17,515 nucleotides of DNA from UBA6821 sp044236545 (GCA_044236545.1 JBIIGI010000054.1:1-17515), one strand, 5' to 3'; positions 7,356 to 15,882 are shown, numbered from the stretch's first letter. Notes: generated by a model from the letters alone, not told the origin. Made by a program: numbers and translations.

Positions 7356-7411
7356 CACCTTTCACCTTTCACCTTTCACCTTTCACCTTTCACCTTTCAC
7401 CTTTCACCTTT
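7356..7411. repeat. Tandem repeat, eight copies of CACCTTT
   Basis: Eight identical 7-bp units lie next to each other and are followed by a C-rich stretch. On the minus strand the unit is AAAGGTG. The stop codon of the AraC-family gene (7406-7404) lies in the repeat, so copy-number changes by slippage would fall mostly downstream of its coding sequence. The 148 bp between the MITE-like element and this repeat hold only short palindromes such as TGCGCC-AC-GGCGCA (7283-7296) and no gene. Confidence 0.9.
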
Positions 7412-8285
7412 CCCCCTCCCCCTCCTGTCTTGACCGGAGTCGCCTGTAATCGCGCGGCGCCATTCCGAGAAGGCCGCGGAAGCTCCGGTTGAAGTTCGCC
7501 AAGTTGTTGAAGCCGCAGGTTCCGGCGATTTCCGTGATGGGAAGGTCCTCCTCCTCCAGCAGGACGCAGGCGTGATTGATCCGGCACTGGTTCCTGTGGG
7601 CGATGTACGATTTCCCGGTCATCCTCCGGAAGAACCGGCAGAAGGATCCCGGGGTGAGCCCCGCCATGGCCGCCATCTCGGCAAGGGGGATCTCCTCGCG
7701 GCAGTTCGACTCGATGTGGCGGAGAACGGTGTCGATGCGCGAACTCAGCTTGAATGAGCGGCGGTGGCGGTACCCCTCTCCGGCAAGCAAGCTTCCCGGT
7801 TCACCGGCCAGTTCCCCGAGGATCCGGATGATCCCCGTCCACTGCACCAGGGGATCCTCATGCAGGAGGTTCAGGAGCTTCTCCCCGAATCTCTTTCCCG
7901 TTGCCGCCGGGAAGTGGATCCCCCTGGTCGCCCGCTCCATGAGGTTGCGGATCCCCGCGAACTCGGGAAGGCTCAGCAACCCGGTCGGCATGACCGAGGG
8001 AAGGAACTGAACGACGACCGCATGATCGGGTTTGGAGCGGGCCTTTTTCCGATCCGGCATCCAGTTGTGCGGCAGGCCGGACCCCAGCAGGACAAGATCG
8101 TGCCGCCCATACGGGGAGCTCCGATCGCCGACCAGGCGCGTTCCCGATCCCTCCAGGATGCAGGTCAGCTCGATCTCCGGGTGGAAATGCCAGTTCCAGG
8201 CAAAGGATCGCTCGATCCGCTCGAAGAGGGCCAGCGATGAGGCCGGGGAGTCCGGGCGTCGGGGTGGTTCCAGGACAGGCTTCAT
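7404..8285 (-). CDS. AraC-family transcriptional regulator with cupin sensor domain
   Basis: The product has 293 residues. Residues about 15-100 form the N-terminal cupin-like sugar-sensing domain, with WHFHPEIELTCILEGSGTRL near 32-51 and LLGSGLPHNW near 66-75. Residues 180-285 form the AraC DNA-binding domain. The first helix-turn-helix is IPLAEMAAMAGLTPGSFCRF (199-218) and the second is ITEIAGTCGFNNLANFNRSF (250-269), closed by the usual GMAPRDYRR. Regulators of this class activate sugar genes on binding a saccharide; the ligand here is unknown. It is divergent from the ferritin-like gene 100 nt away, which is the most obvious target along with itself. The last codons and the stop run into the heptanucleotide repeat. 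Confidence 0.93.
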   Translation of the reverse strand: MKPVLEPPRRPDSPASSLALFERIERSFAWNWHFHPEIELTCILEGSGTRLVGDRSSPYGRHDLVLLGSGLPHNWMPDRKKARSKPDHAVVVQFLPSVMPTGLLSLPEFAGIRNLMERATRGIHFPAATGKRFGEKLLNLLHEDPLVQWTGIIRILGELAGEPGSLLAGEGYRHRRSFKLSSRIDTVLRHIESNCREEIPLAEMAAMAGLTPGSFCRFFRRMTGKSYIAHRNQCRINHACVLLEEEDLPITEIAGTCGFNNLANFNRSFRGLLGMAPRDYRRLRSRQEGEGER

Positions 8286-8302
8286 GGTCAGATCCCATCA
8301 CT

Positions 8303-8331
8303 ATCATGAATAAAGGGTAATATCGTATCAA
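8303..8331 (-). promoter_or_regulatory. Sigma70-like promoter of the AraC-family gene
   Basis: On the minus strand TTGATA (8331-8326) is 17 nt from CATGAT (8308-8303), matching five and four of six consensus bases. The predicted start would leave a leader of only about 11 nt before the ATG at 8285, so the mRNA would be nearly leaderless. The oppositely oriented ferritin-like gene shares this 100-nt region, but I see no clear promoter for it. Confidence 0.4.
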
Positions 8332-8385
8332 AAAAAGTTCATGGCGGCGGAGCAATCCGGGGCTCTTTCATCCTAGTGTCACCGC

Positions 8386-9813
8386 ATGAAATCCACCACC
8401 GACATCGAAGCCCTGAATAACCTGCCCCCCCTTGCCGGACTTGCCAGCCTCGAGGAGGCCATGAATCCGGGCCTCTCCGTGGCGGAATGCGTGAGCCGCA
8501 TCAAGCGCTTCCACTACGCGCTCTGGCGCCTTCACCAGATCAGCATCGCGCACATCGCCGAGGAGCCCGTCTATGAACTGAAGATGGCCTTCAGCCTCCA
8601 CGGCCACCTTGCCGCCGAGAACGACACGAACTTCCGCCAACGCATCGGCGAAATGCGCGAACCGCCCCTGGGACTGGAAAAGATCCCTCATCCCGCGCTG
8701 GCCGTCCTGTTTGACGAGATCCTCGCGACCCCGTCCACTTCGGAGCGCCTTCTCGGTCTCTATGAAAAGGCCTGGCCCGCCCTGCGTGACGCCCTCCGCA
8801 ACTACATCGGCCAGACCCATGTCCTGGCCGACGCCCCCACCCTGAGGCTCTGCCGTCACGCCCTCCTGGACATCGACGATATCTGCGCCTACGGCGAGAA
8901 GATCGTCGCCTCCATGGTCTCCGCCGAGGAGCGCAAGGCCTCCGCCCAGTGGCTTGCCCTGCTCGACATCTGCCTCGGTGTCGCGGGTGGACTCGACGGC
9001 AGTTCCCCCCGATCGGAGTCAAGCCCCACCCCCTTCTACTCCTCGACCCCGTTCGTCTTCCACGGCGAACCCCGGCGGGATTCCCGCTTTCCGGACCCCT
9101 ACAACATGGGGGTGAACGCCGAGGCCTTCCTCTACGACGAGACCAAGCCCGCGCCGGCGAAAGTCCTCATGATGTTCTACAAGAGACTCCGTGAGATCGA
9201 CGTGCCCGAGATGATGTCGAGCATCCTCTCCGAGACGGCCGGCAAGCCGTGGGAGTATTACAGGGACATGACCCGCCAGCTTTGGGACGAGGCCCGGCAC
9301 GCCATGATGGGCCAGGTCGGCTTCGCAAGCCTCGGGCTGGAGTGGCCCAAGCTCGTGATGGTCAACTCGACCTGGTCACGGCAACTCAACTCCGAACTCT
9401 CCCCCAAGGAGCGGCATGCCGTTCTCTATTACATCGAACAGGGACTCATGCCCAAGACCGGCAAGCGCCACGAATGGGAAGTCAGCAAGGAGGCTGAAAA
9501 CGCGCTGGCTATCACCTTTCAGGACTTTGACTGGGCCGACGAGGTTCTGCATGCACGCATCGGCCGAGACTGGTATGTCGCGGACATGAAAAGCCCCGCC
9601 GAGGCTATCGCCTACGGGGACAGTTGCTGGAGCAGGGTGCTCAGCGGATGGAGCAAGTGGAAGGAGGAGGGTCTCACCCAGCACCGCAACTGGTGGCCCG
9701 ACCTCTACTCCGCCTGGTGCGCCAACACGGGAAGGAAGCCCGACCCCGAGGTGCTCGCCTTCGACACCTCCTACGAAGGTCAGCGCCCCGATCTCAAGGA
9801 AATCGCGGACTGA
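8386..9813 (+). CDS. Uncharacterised ferritin-like protein with two ExxH motifs
   Basis: The product has 475 residues, is predicted mainly helical, and has no signal peptide or membrane segment. Two ExxH motifs typical of carboxylate-bridged diiron proteins are present: Glu302-Ala-Arg-His305 in LWDEARHAMMGQVGF, and Glu386-Val-Leu-His389 in DWADEVLHARIGRDWY. Glu275 in VPEMMSSILSE may be a first-helix ligand. The N-terminal half has a His/Glu-rich helix (YELKMAFSLHGHLAAEN, 63-79) of unknown role. The protein resembles a family of conserved hypothetical proteins found in several phyla; I know of no characterised member. A metal-dependent oxidase or oxygenase role is inference. It is divergent from the AraC-family gene, which suggests sugar-linked control. 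No Shine-Dalgarno is visible. A LacI-gene relic follows within a few bases of its stop. Confidence 0.8.
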   Translation: MKSTTDIEALNNLPPLAGLASLEEAMNPGLSVAECVSRIKRFHYALWRLHQISIAHIAEEPVYELKMAFSLHGHLAAENDTNFRQRIGEMREPPLGLEKIPHPALAVLFDEILATPSTSERLLGLYEKAWPALRDALRNYIGQTHVLADAPTLRLCRHALLDIDDICAYGEKIVASMVSAEERKASAQWLALLDICLGVAGGLDGSSPRSESSPTPFYSSTPFVFHGEPRRDSRFPDPYNMGVNAEAFLYDETKPAPAKVLMMFYKRLREIDVPEMMSSILSETAGKPWEYYRDMTRQLWDEARHAMMGQVGFASLGLEWPKLVMVNSTWSRQLNSELSPKERHAVLYYIEQGLMPKTGKRHEWEVSKEAENALAITFQDFDWADEVLHARIGRDWYVADMKSPAEAIAYGDSCWSRVLSGWSKWKEEGLTQHRNWWPDLYSAWCANTGRKPDPEVLAFDTSYEGQRPDLKEIAD

Positions 9814-9824
9814 CCACGCGGGAT

Positions 9825-9896
9825 CGGGGCGTGTTCATCAGCCCGCTCTCCGATGCGATGGGTCACATCTCGATGGATTTCCCGCGCCTAGCGGCG
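9825..9896 (+). pseudogene. Relic of a second LacI-family regulator gene
   Basis: The segment encodes RGVFISPLSDAMGHISMDFP followed by RLAA, identical at 21 of 24 residues to the intact LacI-family protein encoded at 5827-6855. Bases 9827-9896 differ from 6231-6300 at about nine of 70 positions. Similarity stops on both sides: the left edge is within about 15 bp of the ferritin-like stop codon, and the right side diverges after RLAA. It has no start or helix-turn-helix, so it cannot make a regulator. It is probably a scar of recombination involving a paralogous lacI-type gene. Confidence 0.78.
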
Positions 9897-9924
9897 GAGC
9901 CGAGCGCCCTCCTCACCGCCCCGC

Positions 9925-11682
9925 TCAGCGACCGACGACGTAGGGATCCTCGCCGAGGGAAGAGGGTACCGGCGCGGTTTCCCGACCGAGGGCCCCGCGC
10001 GCGGCGACCCAGAGCTTGGTGCGGCGGTGGCGGCAATGGTGGCGGGACCACTCGCGCGACTCCAGCAGGTCGAGGCAGGCTTGCGGATCACCTGTGTCGA
10101 GCAGGAGTTCGGCCTCGGTCTCGCCGTGGCGGTAGTCGGTGCGATCGGTCCACCTGTCAAGCAGTTGGCGGCGGGCCGTGTGGTCGCCCTGTTCCTTGAG
10201 CAGGGCGTCGAGGTGGCAGGCGGTGCTGTTCTCGAAACGGGCCTCAAGCGCCGCCTCCAGCGAGGTGCGGCCCGCAGCGGCATCCTTGCGGATCTTCCAT
10301 TGGATCAAGCCCTGCAGGGCCAGCGCCACAAAGGAGCGGGGATGCGCGGCAAGCGATGCTCCGAGGGCGTTCAGCGCATCGTCATGGCGTTCGCGGGCGG
10401 CAAGCCAGACGGCGCGCGCGTTCATCCAGGACTGGAGTCCCGAGGCGGCGGCCCACCCGAGCGCCCCCTCCAGCGGGAGGCTGGGCGTCGGCCAGCTTGC
10501 GGCGGCCAGATCGGCCCGGGCCGTGAGGAAGGCGGTGTCGCCGGCTTCGTGCGCGGCGGACAGTTCCTCCCAGAGAGTGACCGGCATCTGCGCGGGCAGG
10601 CGGCGAGGCGCTTCGTCGATGCCGCCGAGGGCGGCGGCGGTGGAGGCGTAGCCCGGGCGGCTGCCATCCTCGAACTCGGAGCGCTTGTCCACCGGGATCC
10701 ACATTTCGACAAAGGAGAAATCCCCTCCCGGAGGGAGATGGCGGGACTCGGACTGGAGCTCCGGGATGCCGGCCTGGATCTCGGTGTTCTGGTCGCCGTC
10801 GCGGGTCATGGTGAGCGACCAGTCGGAGGTCGGGCCGGTGTTGCCGAAGCTCCAGAGCTTCTTGCCCGGAAGTTTGGCCGGGTCGGCGAGGTGGAGGAGA
10901 CCCCATTCGCGGGCGTGATGGTAGATGCCGAACCAGTCGGTCGAGGTCGGCTTGAGGAAGACGCCGACCATGCGGTCGTAGTTGCGGTGCCAGCGCAGGT
11001 CGATGCCGTTGAACATCGGCCAGACGCCGTTGCCCTCGCCGTCGATGTGAGCCTCGTAGGGCTCGGCGGGGTAGACGAACTCGGTGTCGCTCCCCCCGGG
11101 TTGGGCGCAGTTGCTCCACCACTGCACGTCGCGCGCTGTCTCCGTGTCGTTCCAGCAGCGGGTGGAGACCACCACGCCGCGGAATCCGGGATGGAGCCAG
11201 ACCTCGGTGCGCCAGCACAGTCCCCACTGCGGTTCGCGGCAACCCATCGCGACGCCCGCGGCATCGCCCTTCGCAAGCAGTTCGTAGCCGACCGGTTCGT
11301 TGCCCGTGGCCGAGTGGGCGTAGGGGAAGTTATGCTCGATGCCGAGGCTGATGAAGTTCCAGCGGGGCGGGACGCGGGTGGGGCGCACGCAGCGGTTCTC
11401 GTGCAGGTAGAGGCCGCCGGTGACCAGGTCCTCGATCTGGTAAATCCTGCCGCCGAGCGAGGGGAGGACGGTCACGCGGATCAAGTCGTTCTCGAGCTCC
11501 ACCGACTGATGATCGGTGAGGCGCGGCACGGGGTCGTTCTCCAGCGCACCGTCGAAGGGATAGATGGAAAACGGGTAGACATTGTCGCCGTCAAAGAGGG
11601 GGGGAAGGGCGGATCTGGGGCGCGTGGAGTAGGTCGGCAGGCGCAGGGTGGTCAGGCGGGCGGTGGCGGAGCGGCGGTTCAT
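9925..11682 (-). CDS. DUF5107-containing protein with helical-repeat C-terminus
   Basis: The product has 585 residues; the start is the ATG of MNRRSATARL. The frame opens further upstream, but that would overlap the mannosidase gene. Residues about 55-345 form a galactose-mutarotase-like beta-supersandwich: VELENDLIRVTVLPSLGGRI, HENRCVRP, GIEHNFPYAHS and NGIDLRWHRNYDRMVG fit DUF5107. Residues about 380-580 are Ala/Leu-rich helices resembling tetratricopeptide repeats. No signal peptide is seen, so it is probably cytoplasmic. Proteins with this domain occur in carbohydrate gene clusters; a sugar-binding or glycosidase-linked role is plausible but unproven. Many relatives are longer (about 1000 residues), so this may be a short form or a C-terminally trimmed copy. 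It follows the mannosidase gene by 35 nt. Confidence 0.85.
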   Translation of the reverse strand: MNRRSATARLTTLRLPTYSTRPRSALPPLFDGDNVYPFSIYPFDGALENDPVPRLTDHQSVELENDLIRVTVLPSLGGRIYQIEDLVTGGLYLHENRCVRPTRVPPRWNFISLGIEHNFPYAHSATGNEPVGYELLAKGDAAGVAMGCREPQWGLCWRTEVWLHPGFRGVVVSTRCWNDTETARDVQWWSNCAQPGGSDTEFVYPAEPYEAHIDGEGNGVWPMFNGIDLRWHRNYDRMVGVFLKPTSTDWFGIYHHAREWGLLHLADPAKLPGKKLWSFGNTGPTSDWSLTMTRDGDQNTEIQAGIPELQSESRHLPPGGDFSFVEMWIPVDKRSEFEDGSRPGYASTAAALGGIDEAPRRLPAQMPVTLWEELSAAHEAGDTAFLTARADLAAASWPTPSLPLEGALGWAAASGLQSWMNARAVWLAARERHDDALNALGASLAAHPRSFVALALQGLIQWKIRKDAAAGRTSLEAALEARFENSTACHLDALLKEQGDHTARRQLLDRWTDRTDYRHGETEAELLLDTGDPQACLDLLESREWSRHHCRHRRTKLWVAARGALGRETAPVPSSLGEDPYVVGR

Positions 11683-11717
11683 GTCGTGTCGGATAGCGGG
11701 CAAATGCGTTGGCGTTT

Positions 11718-14456
11718 CTATCGGCGGGTGATGGCGAGGTTCAAGATCTGTTTGGGTCGGAGGGGAAATTCCTTCGCTCCCTCCAGCGGTGACGAGCTCC
11801 CCTCGGGTCGACCTCCGAGATCGCGCGGGGTGACGAGCGCACCGCCCGGAGCGGCTGCCGGGGCGAGCCTCACGGCGGCCACGGCATCGGTCGCGCTGGG
11901 GTTCCAGAGGCGGAGTTCCCAGGCCTCGTTCCTCTTCCGGAGCGCGCTGCACTGCGCCCCCCCGGTGACCTCGAGCAGGCTGAATGAGGAGGGATGTCCG
12001 GGCACGGCGGGACCATGGAGGGCGCGGATGCCGGTCTCACTCTCCGCCGAGAGCCTGCAGAGCGTGTCGTCGCTTTGCGCGCAGGCCCCGAGGACCACCA
12101 GGAAGTGGAAGCCCATCGTTCCGAGGCACTGGCCTCCGGGTTCACCGTCGGTGAGGACGGTCCGGCGCGTGGAGCGGAAGAGGGTGAGGTGGAGCGGGCG
12201 TCCCGGCTTGTCGCCGACGGCCGCCTCGTGCATGCCGGGGGCGACGATCGCAAGGGCGCGCCCTGCGCCGCGCACCGCGGTCCAGGAGCGCTGAGGCACG
12301 GTCTCCACCGGCAGTTCGCGGTAGAGGTGTCCGTCGGCCGGCAGGGCGACCTCCCTCTCCACGACATCGAAGGCCGAGTCGCTGTGAAAGGTGGTGGCCG
12401 ATGTGCCTGTCAGGAAACTCACGCGCAGACGATGGTCCTCGCTGTTGTTGACGACCGTGACCTCGAACCGCACGGCCGGGTCGTCACGCCGCAGAGTGGC
12501 CCTGACCCCGATCTCCAGCGCCACGGTTTCCGGGGAACGCCTTCCGCCAGCAAAGTCGTGGCGGCGGGGGATCTCCATGGTGTAGTTGAGCAGAAGCGTG
12601 GAGAGCAGGGCTCCGTCGTGCGCGACCGCGGTGCTCCTGCGGCAGCCGAGTGAGGAGAAGAGCGTGTCGTTCAGGGCGATCCCGTGAAACCAGCCGTCGC
12701 CGATGTCGGTGCAGTCCTCGAAGACCAGCGCCCCCGGATAGCTCTCCCCGGTGCGCAGATCGGTGAGCGTGAGGCTGCCGTCCGCCTCGGCGGTGATCCG
12801 CACGAGTCCGTTGGAGAGCGTGGCCGGTCCCTCGGCCAGGCCGGCCCCGAGGTTGTGCCGCGTCGGGGGGGCGAGCCGGGGCCAGACGGGGGCCGGAGGA
12901 TTGAGCGGCTCGGGGAGGACGCCGAGCGCGATGCAGCCCGTGGCGGGAAGATCGAGTTCGAGGGCGACGCGCACTTCGTGAACCTTCAGTTCCTGCGGGA
13001 ACTTGACGCCCTTTGCCTTGGTGCGCGTCCTGTTGAGGCGCTGGTCGAGGCGCTGGTAGGGGATCTCCTCCCCACCCGGCCCGTGGATTCGGAACGCCGG
13101 CTGCATCTCGAAAAAGAAATGCTCGCCGAACATCGGCCATCCCGCGGGAAGCTCGAGCGTCAGCTCGAAGACCCCCTTGCGGCGGTGCGGCAGGGGGTTG
13201 AAGACGCTCACCGAGAGGGCCCCCTCCCCGCCGACGGCCGGGGAGACGAGGGTGGCGAGCGCCTCGAGGGATCGCTCCGTCACGATCCCGGCGATGTCGA
13301 GCGACTGCGCGAAGCGGTACTCCATGTCGGCATGGACGGCGTCGATGCTGCACCCGCAGATGGAGTCGTGGGCGTGGTTCTGCAGAAGCCACTGCCATGC
13401 CACCTCCAGTTCGCGCGACGGGTAGGGGCGCCCCGCGAGGATCTCGGCCGCCACCGCCATCGGCTCGGCCCATCGGGTGAGCGATTCCTCGCAGCGCGCG
13501 TTCGCCTGCTTGAGCCCGATCCGGCTGGAGAGCACGCCCGGGATGAGGAACGACTGGTCGAGATGGACCGGCAAGCGCGAGGCCGCGCGCAGTTCGCCAT
13601 GCATCACCGGCAGGTCGCGGCCGCGCAGGGCCTCCATCCCCTCCGCGAACTCATTCAGCGAGGCGTGGGCCAAGGGCACGCCGGCAACCTGCGCGACTTC
13701 GCCGCCAAAGAGCTCCCCATAGGTCGTGCGGTCCCACGAAAGGTGATCGCCGCCGTCATAGAAAAGCACCTGCCCTCCCCCGCCGCGCTCCGCCTCGGAC
13801 CTGAGGTAGGCTTCGGCGCGGGCCCTGATTTCCTCCCGACCGGGAGTGGTGTCGTAGTCCCCCACGCCGCGAACCTGGTGGGCGAAATTCCCGTAACCGA
13901 TGCAGCTGAAAAGATGGCAGACGAGCTCCGATCCATCCGCGCCGCGCCACAGCGCGTAGGCGTTCTTGCCGGCATCGATTCCCGTGCCGCGCAGCACGAA
14001 CGCGGTCGTGATGCCGAATCCACGCAGGATCTGCGGCAACTGGCCGACGTGACCGAACTGGTCCTGGCAAAGCCCCGCGCGGAGCGGTTGCCCCCCCAGT
14101 TCGCGGCACAACGTGGCGCCGATCTCCAGATTGCGGAGGAGCGACTCCCCCGAGACGAGCCACTCGTCCGGCTGGACATACCAAGGACCGGCGTCGAGGA
14201 GTCCACGGGCGACGAGCGCACGCACCTCCTCGGTCCGCTCCGGACGCATCTCCAGATAGTCAATCAACGGAATGACCTGGCCGTCCGTGGCGAAGGGGCC
14301 CTTGAGCTCACCCTCGCGGAACCCCTCGAGGATCTCATCGAGCATGTCGACCAACCGGGCGCGGAATCCCTGGAAGGTCTGATACCACTCGCGGTCCCAG
14401 TGACTGCTGAGGACATAGAGGATCTTGGTGGCGGTGTGATCAGGGTTCGCTTTCAT
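11718..14456 (-). CDS. GH38 alpha-mannosidase
   Basis: The product has 912 residues and lacks a signal peptide, so it is probably cytoplasmic. GH38 enzymes are zinc-dependent retaining alpha-mannosidases. The metal and catalytic residues are visible: His19 and Asp21 in SSHWDREW, the nucleophile Asp132 in GLCQDQFGHVGQLP, and His363 in NHAHDSICGC. The barrel is followed by the helical bundle (about 260-400) and a large beta-sandwich C-terminal region (about 410-912), giving full family length. The likely substrate is an imported mannoside or mannose-containing oligosaccharide; linkage cannot be read. It lies 94 nt after glcF and 35 nt before the DUF5107 gene on the same strand, so co-transcription is likely. 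No Shine-Dalgarno is seen. Confidence 0.93.
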   Translation of the reverse strand: MKANPDHTATKILYVLSSHWDREWYQTFQGFRARLVDMLDEILEGFREGELKGPFATDGQVIPLIDYLEMRPERTEEVRALVARGLLDAGPWYVQPDEWLVSGESLLRNLEIGATLCRELGGQPLRAGLCQDQFGHVGQLPQILRGFGITTAFVLRGTGIDAGKNAYALWRGADGSELVCHLFSCIGYGNFAHQVRGVGDYDTTPGREEIRARAEAYLRSEAERGGGGQVLFYDGGDHLSWDRTTYGELFGGEVAQVAGVPLAHASLNEFAEGMEALRGRDLPVMHGELRAASRLPVHLDQSFLIPGVLSSRIGLKQANARCEESLTRWAEPMAVAAEILAGRPYPSRELEVAWQWLLQNHAHDSICGCSIDAVHADMEYRFAQSLDIAGIVTERSLEALATLVSPAVGGEGALSVSVFNPLPHRRKGVFELTLELPAGWPMFGEHFFFEMQPAFRIHGPGGEEIPYQRLDQRLNRTRTKAKGVKFPQELKVHEVRVALELDLPATGCIALGVLPEPLNPPAPVWPRLAPPTRHNLGAGLAEGPATLSNGLVRITAEADGSLTLTDLRTGESYPGALVFEDCTDIGDGWFHGIALNDTLFSSLGCRRSTAVAHDGALLSTLLLNYTMEIPRRHDFAGGRRSPETVALEIGVRATLRRDDPAVRFEVTVVNNSEDHRLRVSFLTGTSATTFHSDSAFDVVEREVALPADGHLYRELPVETVPQRSWTAVRGAGRALAIVAPGMHEAAVGDKPGRPLHLTLFRSTRRTVLTDGEPGGQCLGTMGFHFLVVLGACAQSDDTLCRLSAESETGIRALHGPAVPGHPSSFSLLEVTGGAQCSALRKRNEAWELRLWNPSATDAVAAVRLAPAAAPGGALVTPRDLGGRPEGSSSPLEGAKEFPLRPKQILNLAITRR

Positions 14457-14510
14457 GAATGCATTCGGTTGGTTGGGACAATGAGGGTCGGGTGATCGGT
14501 CGCGTGCTGA

Positions 14511-14536
14511 GGAATTGCGCTTCTATAAAGCAATCC
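14511..14536 (-). promoter_or_regulatory. Possible internal promoter/operator before the mannosidase gene
   Basis: The 94-nt gap between glcF and the mannosidase gene has an imperfect inverted repeat, GGAATTGCGCTT-CTATA-AAGCAATCC on the plus strand. On the minus strand it covers TATAGA, a weak -10 match, with TTTCAA 17 nt upstream as a poor -35. This may be an internal promoter with an overlapping repressor site; the evidence is weak. Confidence 0.25.
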
Positions 14537-14550
14537 CCCTCCCGTTGAAA

Positions 14551-15882
14551 TCATTCGTTTCTGTAGGCTTGGGCGAGAAGCGTGACCGGCTGGGTGACCC
14601 GGATATCCGAACCGGATTGCTTGAGCCCGTTGGCCAACTGCAGATGGCAGCCGGGATTGCAGGTGGCCACGACGGCGGCTCCGGTGGCGCCGATGTGCCC
14701 GATTTTCCTCTGCTGAAGCGTGGCGGCCGTTTCGGGCTGGGTGATGTTGTAGACCCCGGCGCTGCCGCAGCACCAGTTGGACTCCGTGAGCTCGACAAGC
14801 TTCACACCGGGGATTGCGCTGAGGATCTGACGCGGTTGTTTGGTGATCTTCTGGCCGTGGCAGAGGTGGCAGGCCTCGTGATAGGTGACCTCACGGGGCG
14901 CTTGATTGCTCCCGGTCTTCGCCTCCGGAATCCGGAAGCCGATCTCCACGAGCCACTCGTTGATATCCTTGAGCTTCCGGTCCCATTCCGCGGCACGCGC
15001 GGCGTACGCCGGATCCCCGGCAAGGAGCCGGCCGTAGGTCTTGAGATGGGATCCGCATCCGGCGGCGTTGGTGATGATGGCGTCGAAGGCGAAGGGATCG
15101 AACTGGTCGATCATCCGCCGCGCCAAATCGCAGGCGGTCCCGGACTCGCCGTTGTGGGCATGGAGCGATCCGCAGCACGACTGCACGGCGGGGGTGACGA
15201 CTTCGCAGCCGTTGGCCAGCAGGACGTCGGCGGTGTCGCGGTTGATGTCGGCAAAGACCAGATCCTGCACGCAACCCGTGAGAAGGCCCACGCGGTAGCG
15301 CCTGCCCCCCTTCGGGGTCTCGACGGGAGGGATCAGCTCATGGGAGAAGCGCGGCAGGACGCGGGGGGTCTGAGGCTCGAGCGTCCGGAGCCTGCCCGGC
15401 AGCAGGCGGGTCAATCCCAGGGCCCGCACGAGGGACTGTGCCCCGCTTGCCTGAAAGAGCCAGAGTAGCCGCCCCACCAGACGCAGGAGGCGCGGTCGGG
15501 TGAAGAGCCCTCGCAGGACCAGGGAACGGACGGCCGAACGGGTCGGCGAGGCCATGACTCCGGAACGCTCGACATCGGCGCGCGCCACCTCGAAGAGATG
15601 CGCGTAGTCGACACCGGCCGGACAGGCGGTCTCGCAGGCCAGGCAACCGAGGCAGTAGGACATCTCTTCGCCGAAGGCCCGCGAGAGTTCCAGTTTGTCG
15701 TCGGCGATGGCCCGCATGAGGGCGATGCGTCCGCGGGGGCTGTTCTTTTCGACCTTGGTGGCGTCGTAGGTCGGGCAGGTGGGCAGGCACATCCCGCAGT
15801 GCATGCACTGCTGGAGGACTGAGTAATCGAGGTTTTTGAGCGTCTCCCCTCCGGGAGACGGGGCATGGGTTTGCGTCGTCAC
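14551..15882 (-). CDS. glcF: Glycolate/2-hydroxyacid oxidase iron-sulfur subunit
   Basis: The product has 443 residues and starts with GTG in a 4-nt overlap (GTGA) with the stop of glcD, a sign of translational coupling. Two ferredoxin-type 4Fe-4S motifs are present: C26-x2-C29-x2-C32-x3-C36 (CMHCGMCLPTC) and C77-x2-C80-x2-C83-x3-C87 (CLGCLACETAC). Two CCG domains follow, with C204, CCG at 236-238, HEACHLCHG at 336-344 and CCG at 371-373. GlcF passes electrons from the FAD subunit to the respiratory chain. Length and domain order match the family. The third subunit of the E. coli enzyme, GlcE, is not encoded beside it. The true substrate may be glycolate, D-lactate or another 2-hydroxyacid. 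Confidence 0.92.
   Translation of the reverse strand: MTTQTHAPSPGGETLKNLDYSVLQQCMHCGMCLPTCPTYDATKVEKNSPRGRIALMRAIADDKLELSRAFGEEMSYCLGCLACETACPAGVDYAHLFEVARADVERSGVMASPTRSAVRSLVLRGLFTRPRLLRLVGRLLWLFQASGAQSLVRALGLTRLLPGRLRTLEPQTPRVLPRFSHELIPPVETPKGGRRYRVGLLTGCVQDLVFADINRDTADVLLANGCEVVTPAVQSCCGSLHAHNGESGTACDLARRMIDQFDPFAFDAIITNAAGCGSHLKTYGRLLAGDPAYAARAAEWDRKLKDINEWLVEIGFRIPEAKTGSNQAPREVTYHEACHLCHGQKITKQPRQILSAIPGVKLVELTESNWCCGSAGVYNITQPETAATLQQRKIGHIGATGAAVVATCNPGCHLQLANGLKQSGSDIRVTQPVTLLAQAYRNE
15841..15860. repeat. Perfect hairpin in the 5' coding part of glcF
   Basis: CGTCTCCC (15841-15848) and GGGAGACG (15853-15860) form a perfect 8-bp stem with a CTCC loop, about 23 nt inside glcF. It may restrain translation of glcF or simply reflect GC-rich codons for Ser-Pro-Gly-Gly-Glu. 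No T-tract follows. Confidence 0.45.

Noticed and set aside
7356..7411. Possible CRISPR array
   Set aside because: The units are only 7 bp and directly adjacent, with no spacers.
7208..7492. An open frame on the plus strand through the heptamer repeat
   Set aside because: Its repeated FHLSP-type residues come from translating the tandem repeat, and it overlaps the end of the AraC-family gene.
9902..9924. Possible terminator between the convergent ferritin-like and DUF5107 genes
   Set aside because: The arms are only 5 bp (GAGCG/CGCTC) with a long loop and no T-tract on either strand.
10027..12294. A 755-residue open frame on the plus strand
   Set aside because: It is antisense to the DUF5107 and mannosidase genes, shows no domain, and has the Gly/Arg/Val-rich makeup of a shadow frame in GC-rich DNA.
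12684..14495. A 603-residue open frame on the plus strand
   Set aside because: It is antisense to the GH38 gene, whose catalytic motifs are intact; the plus product has no recognisable motif.
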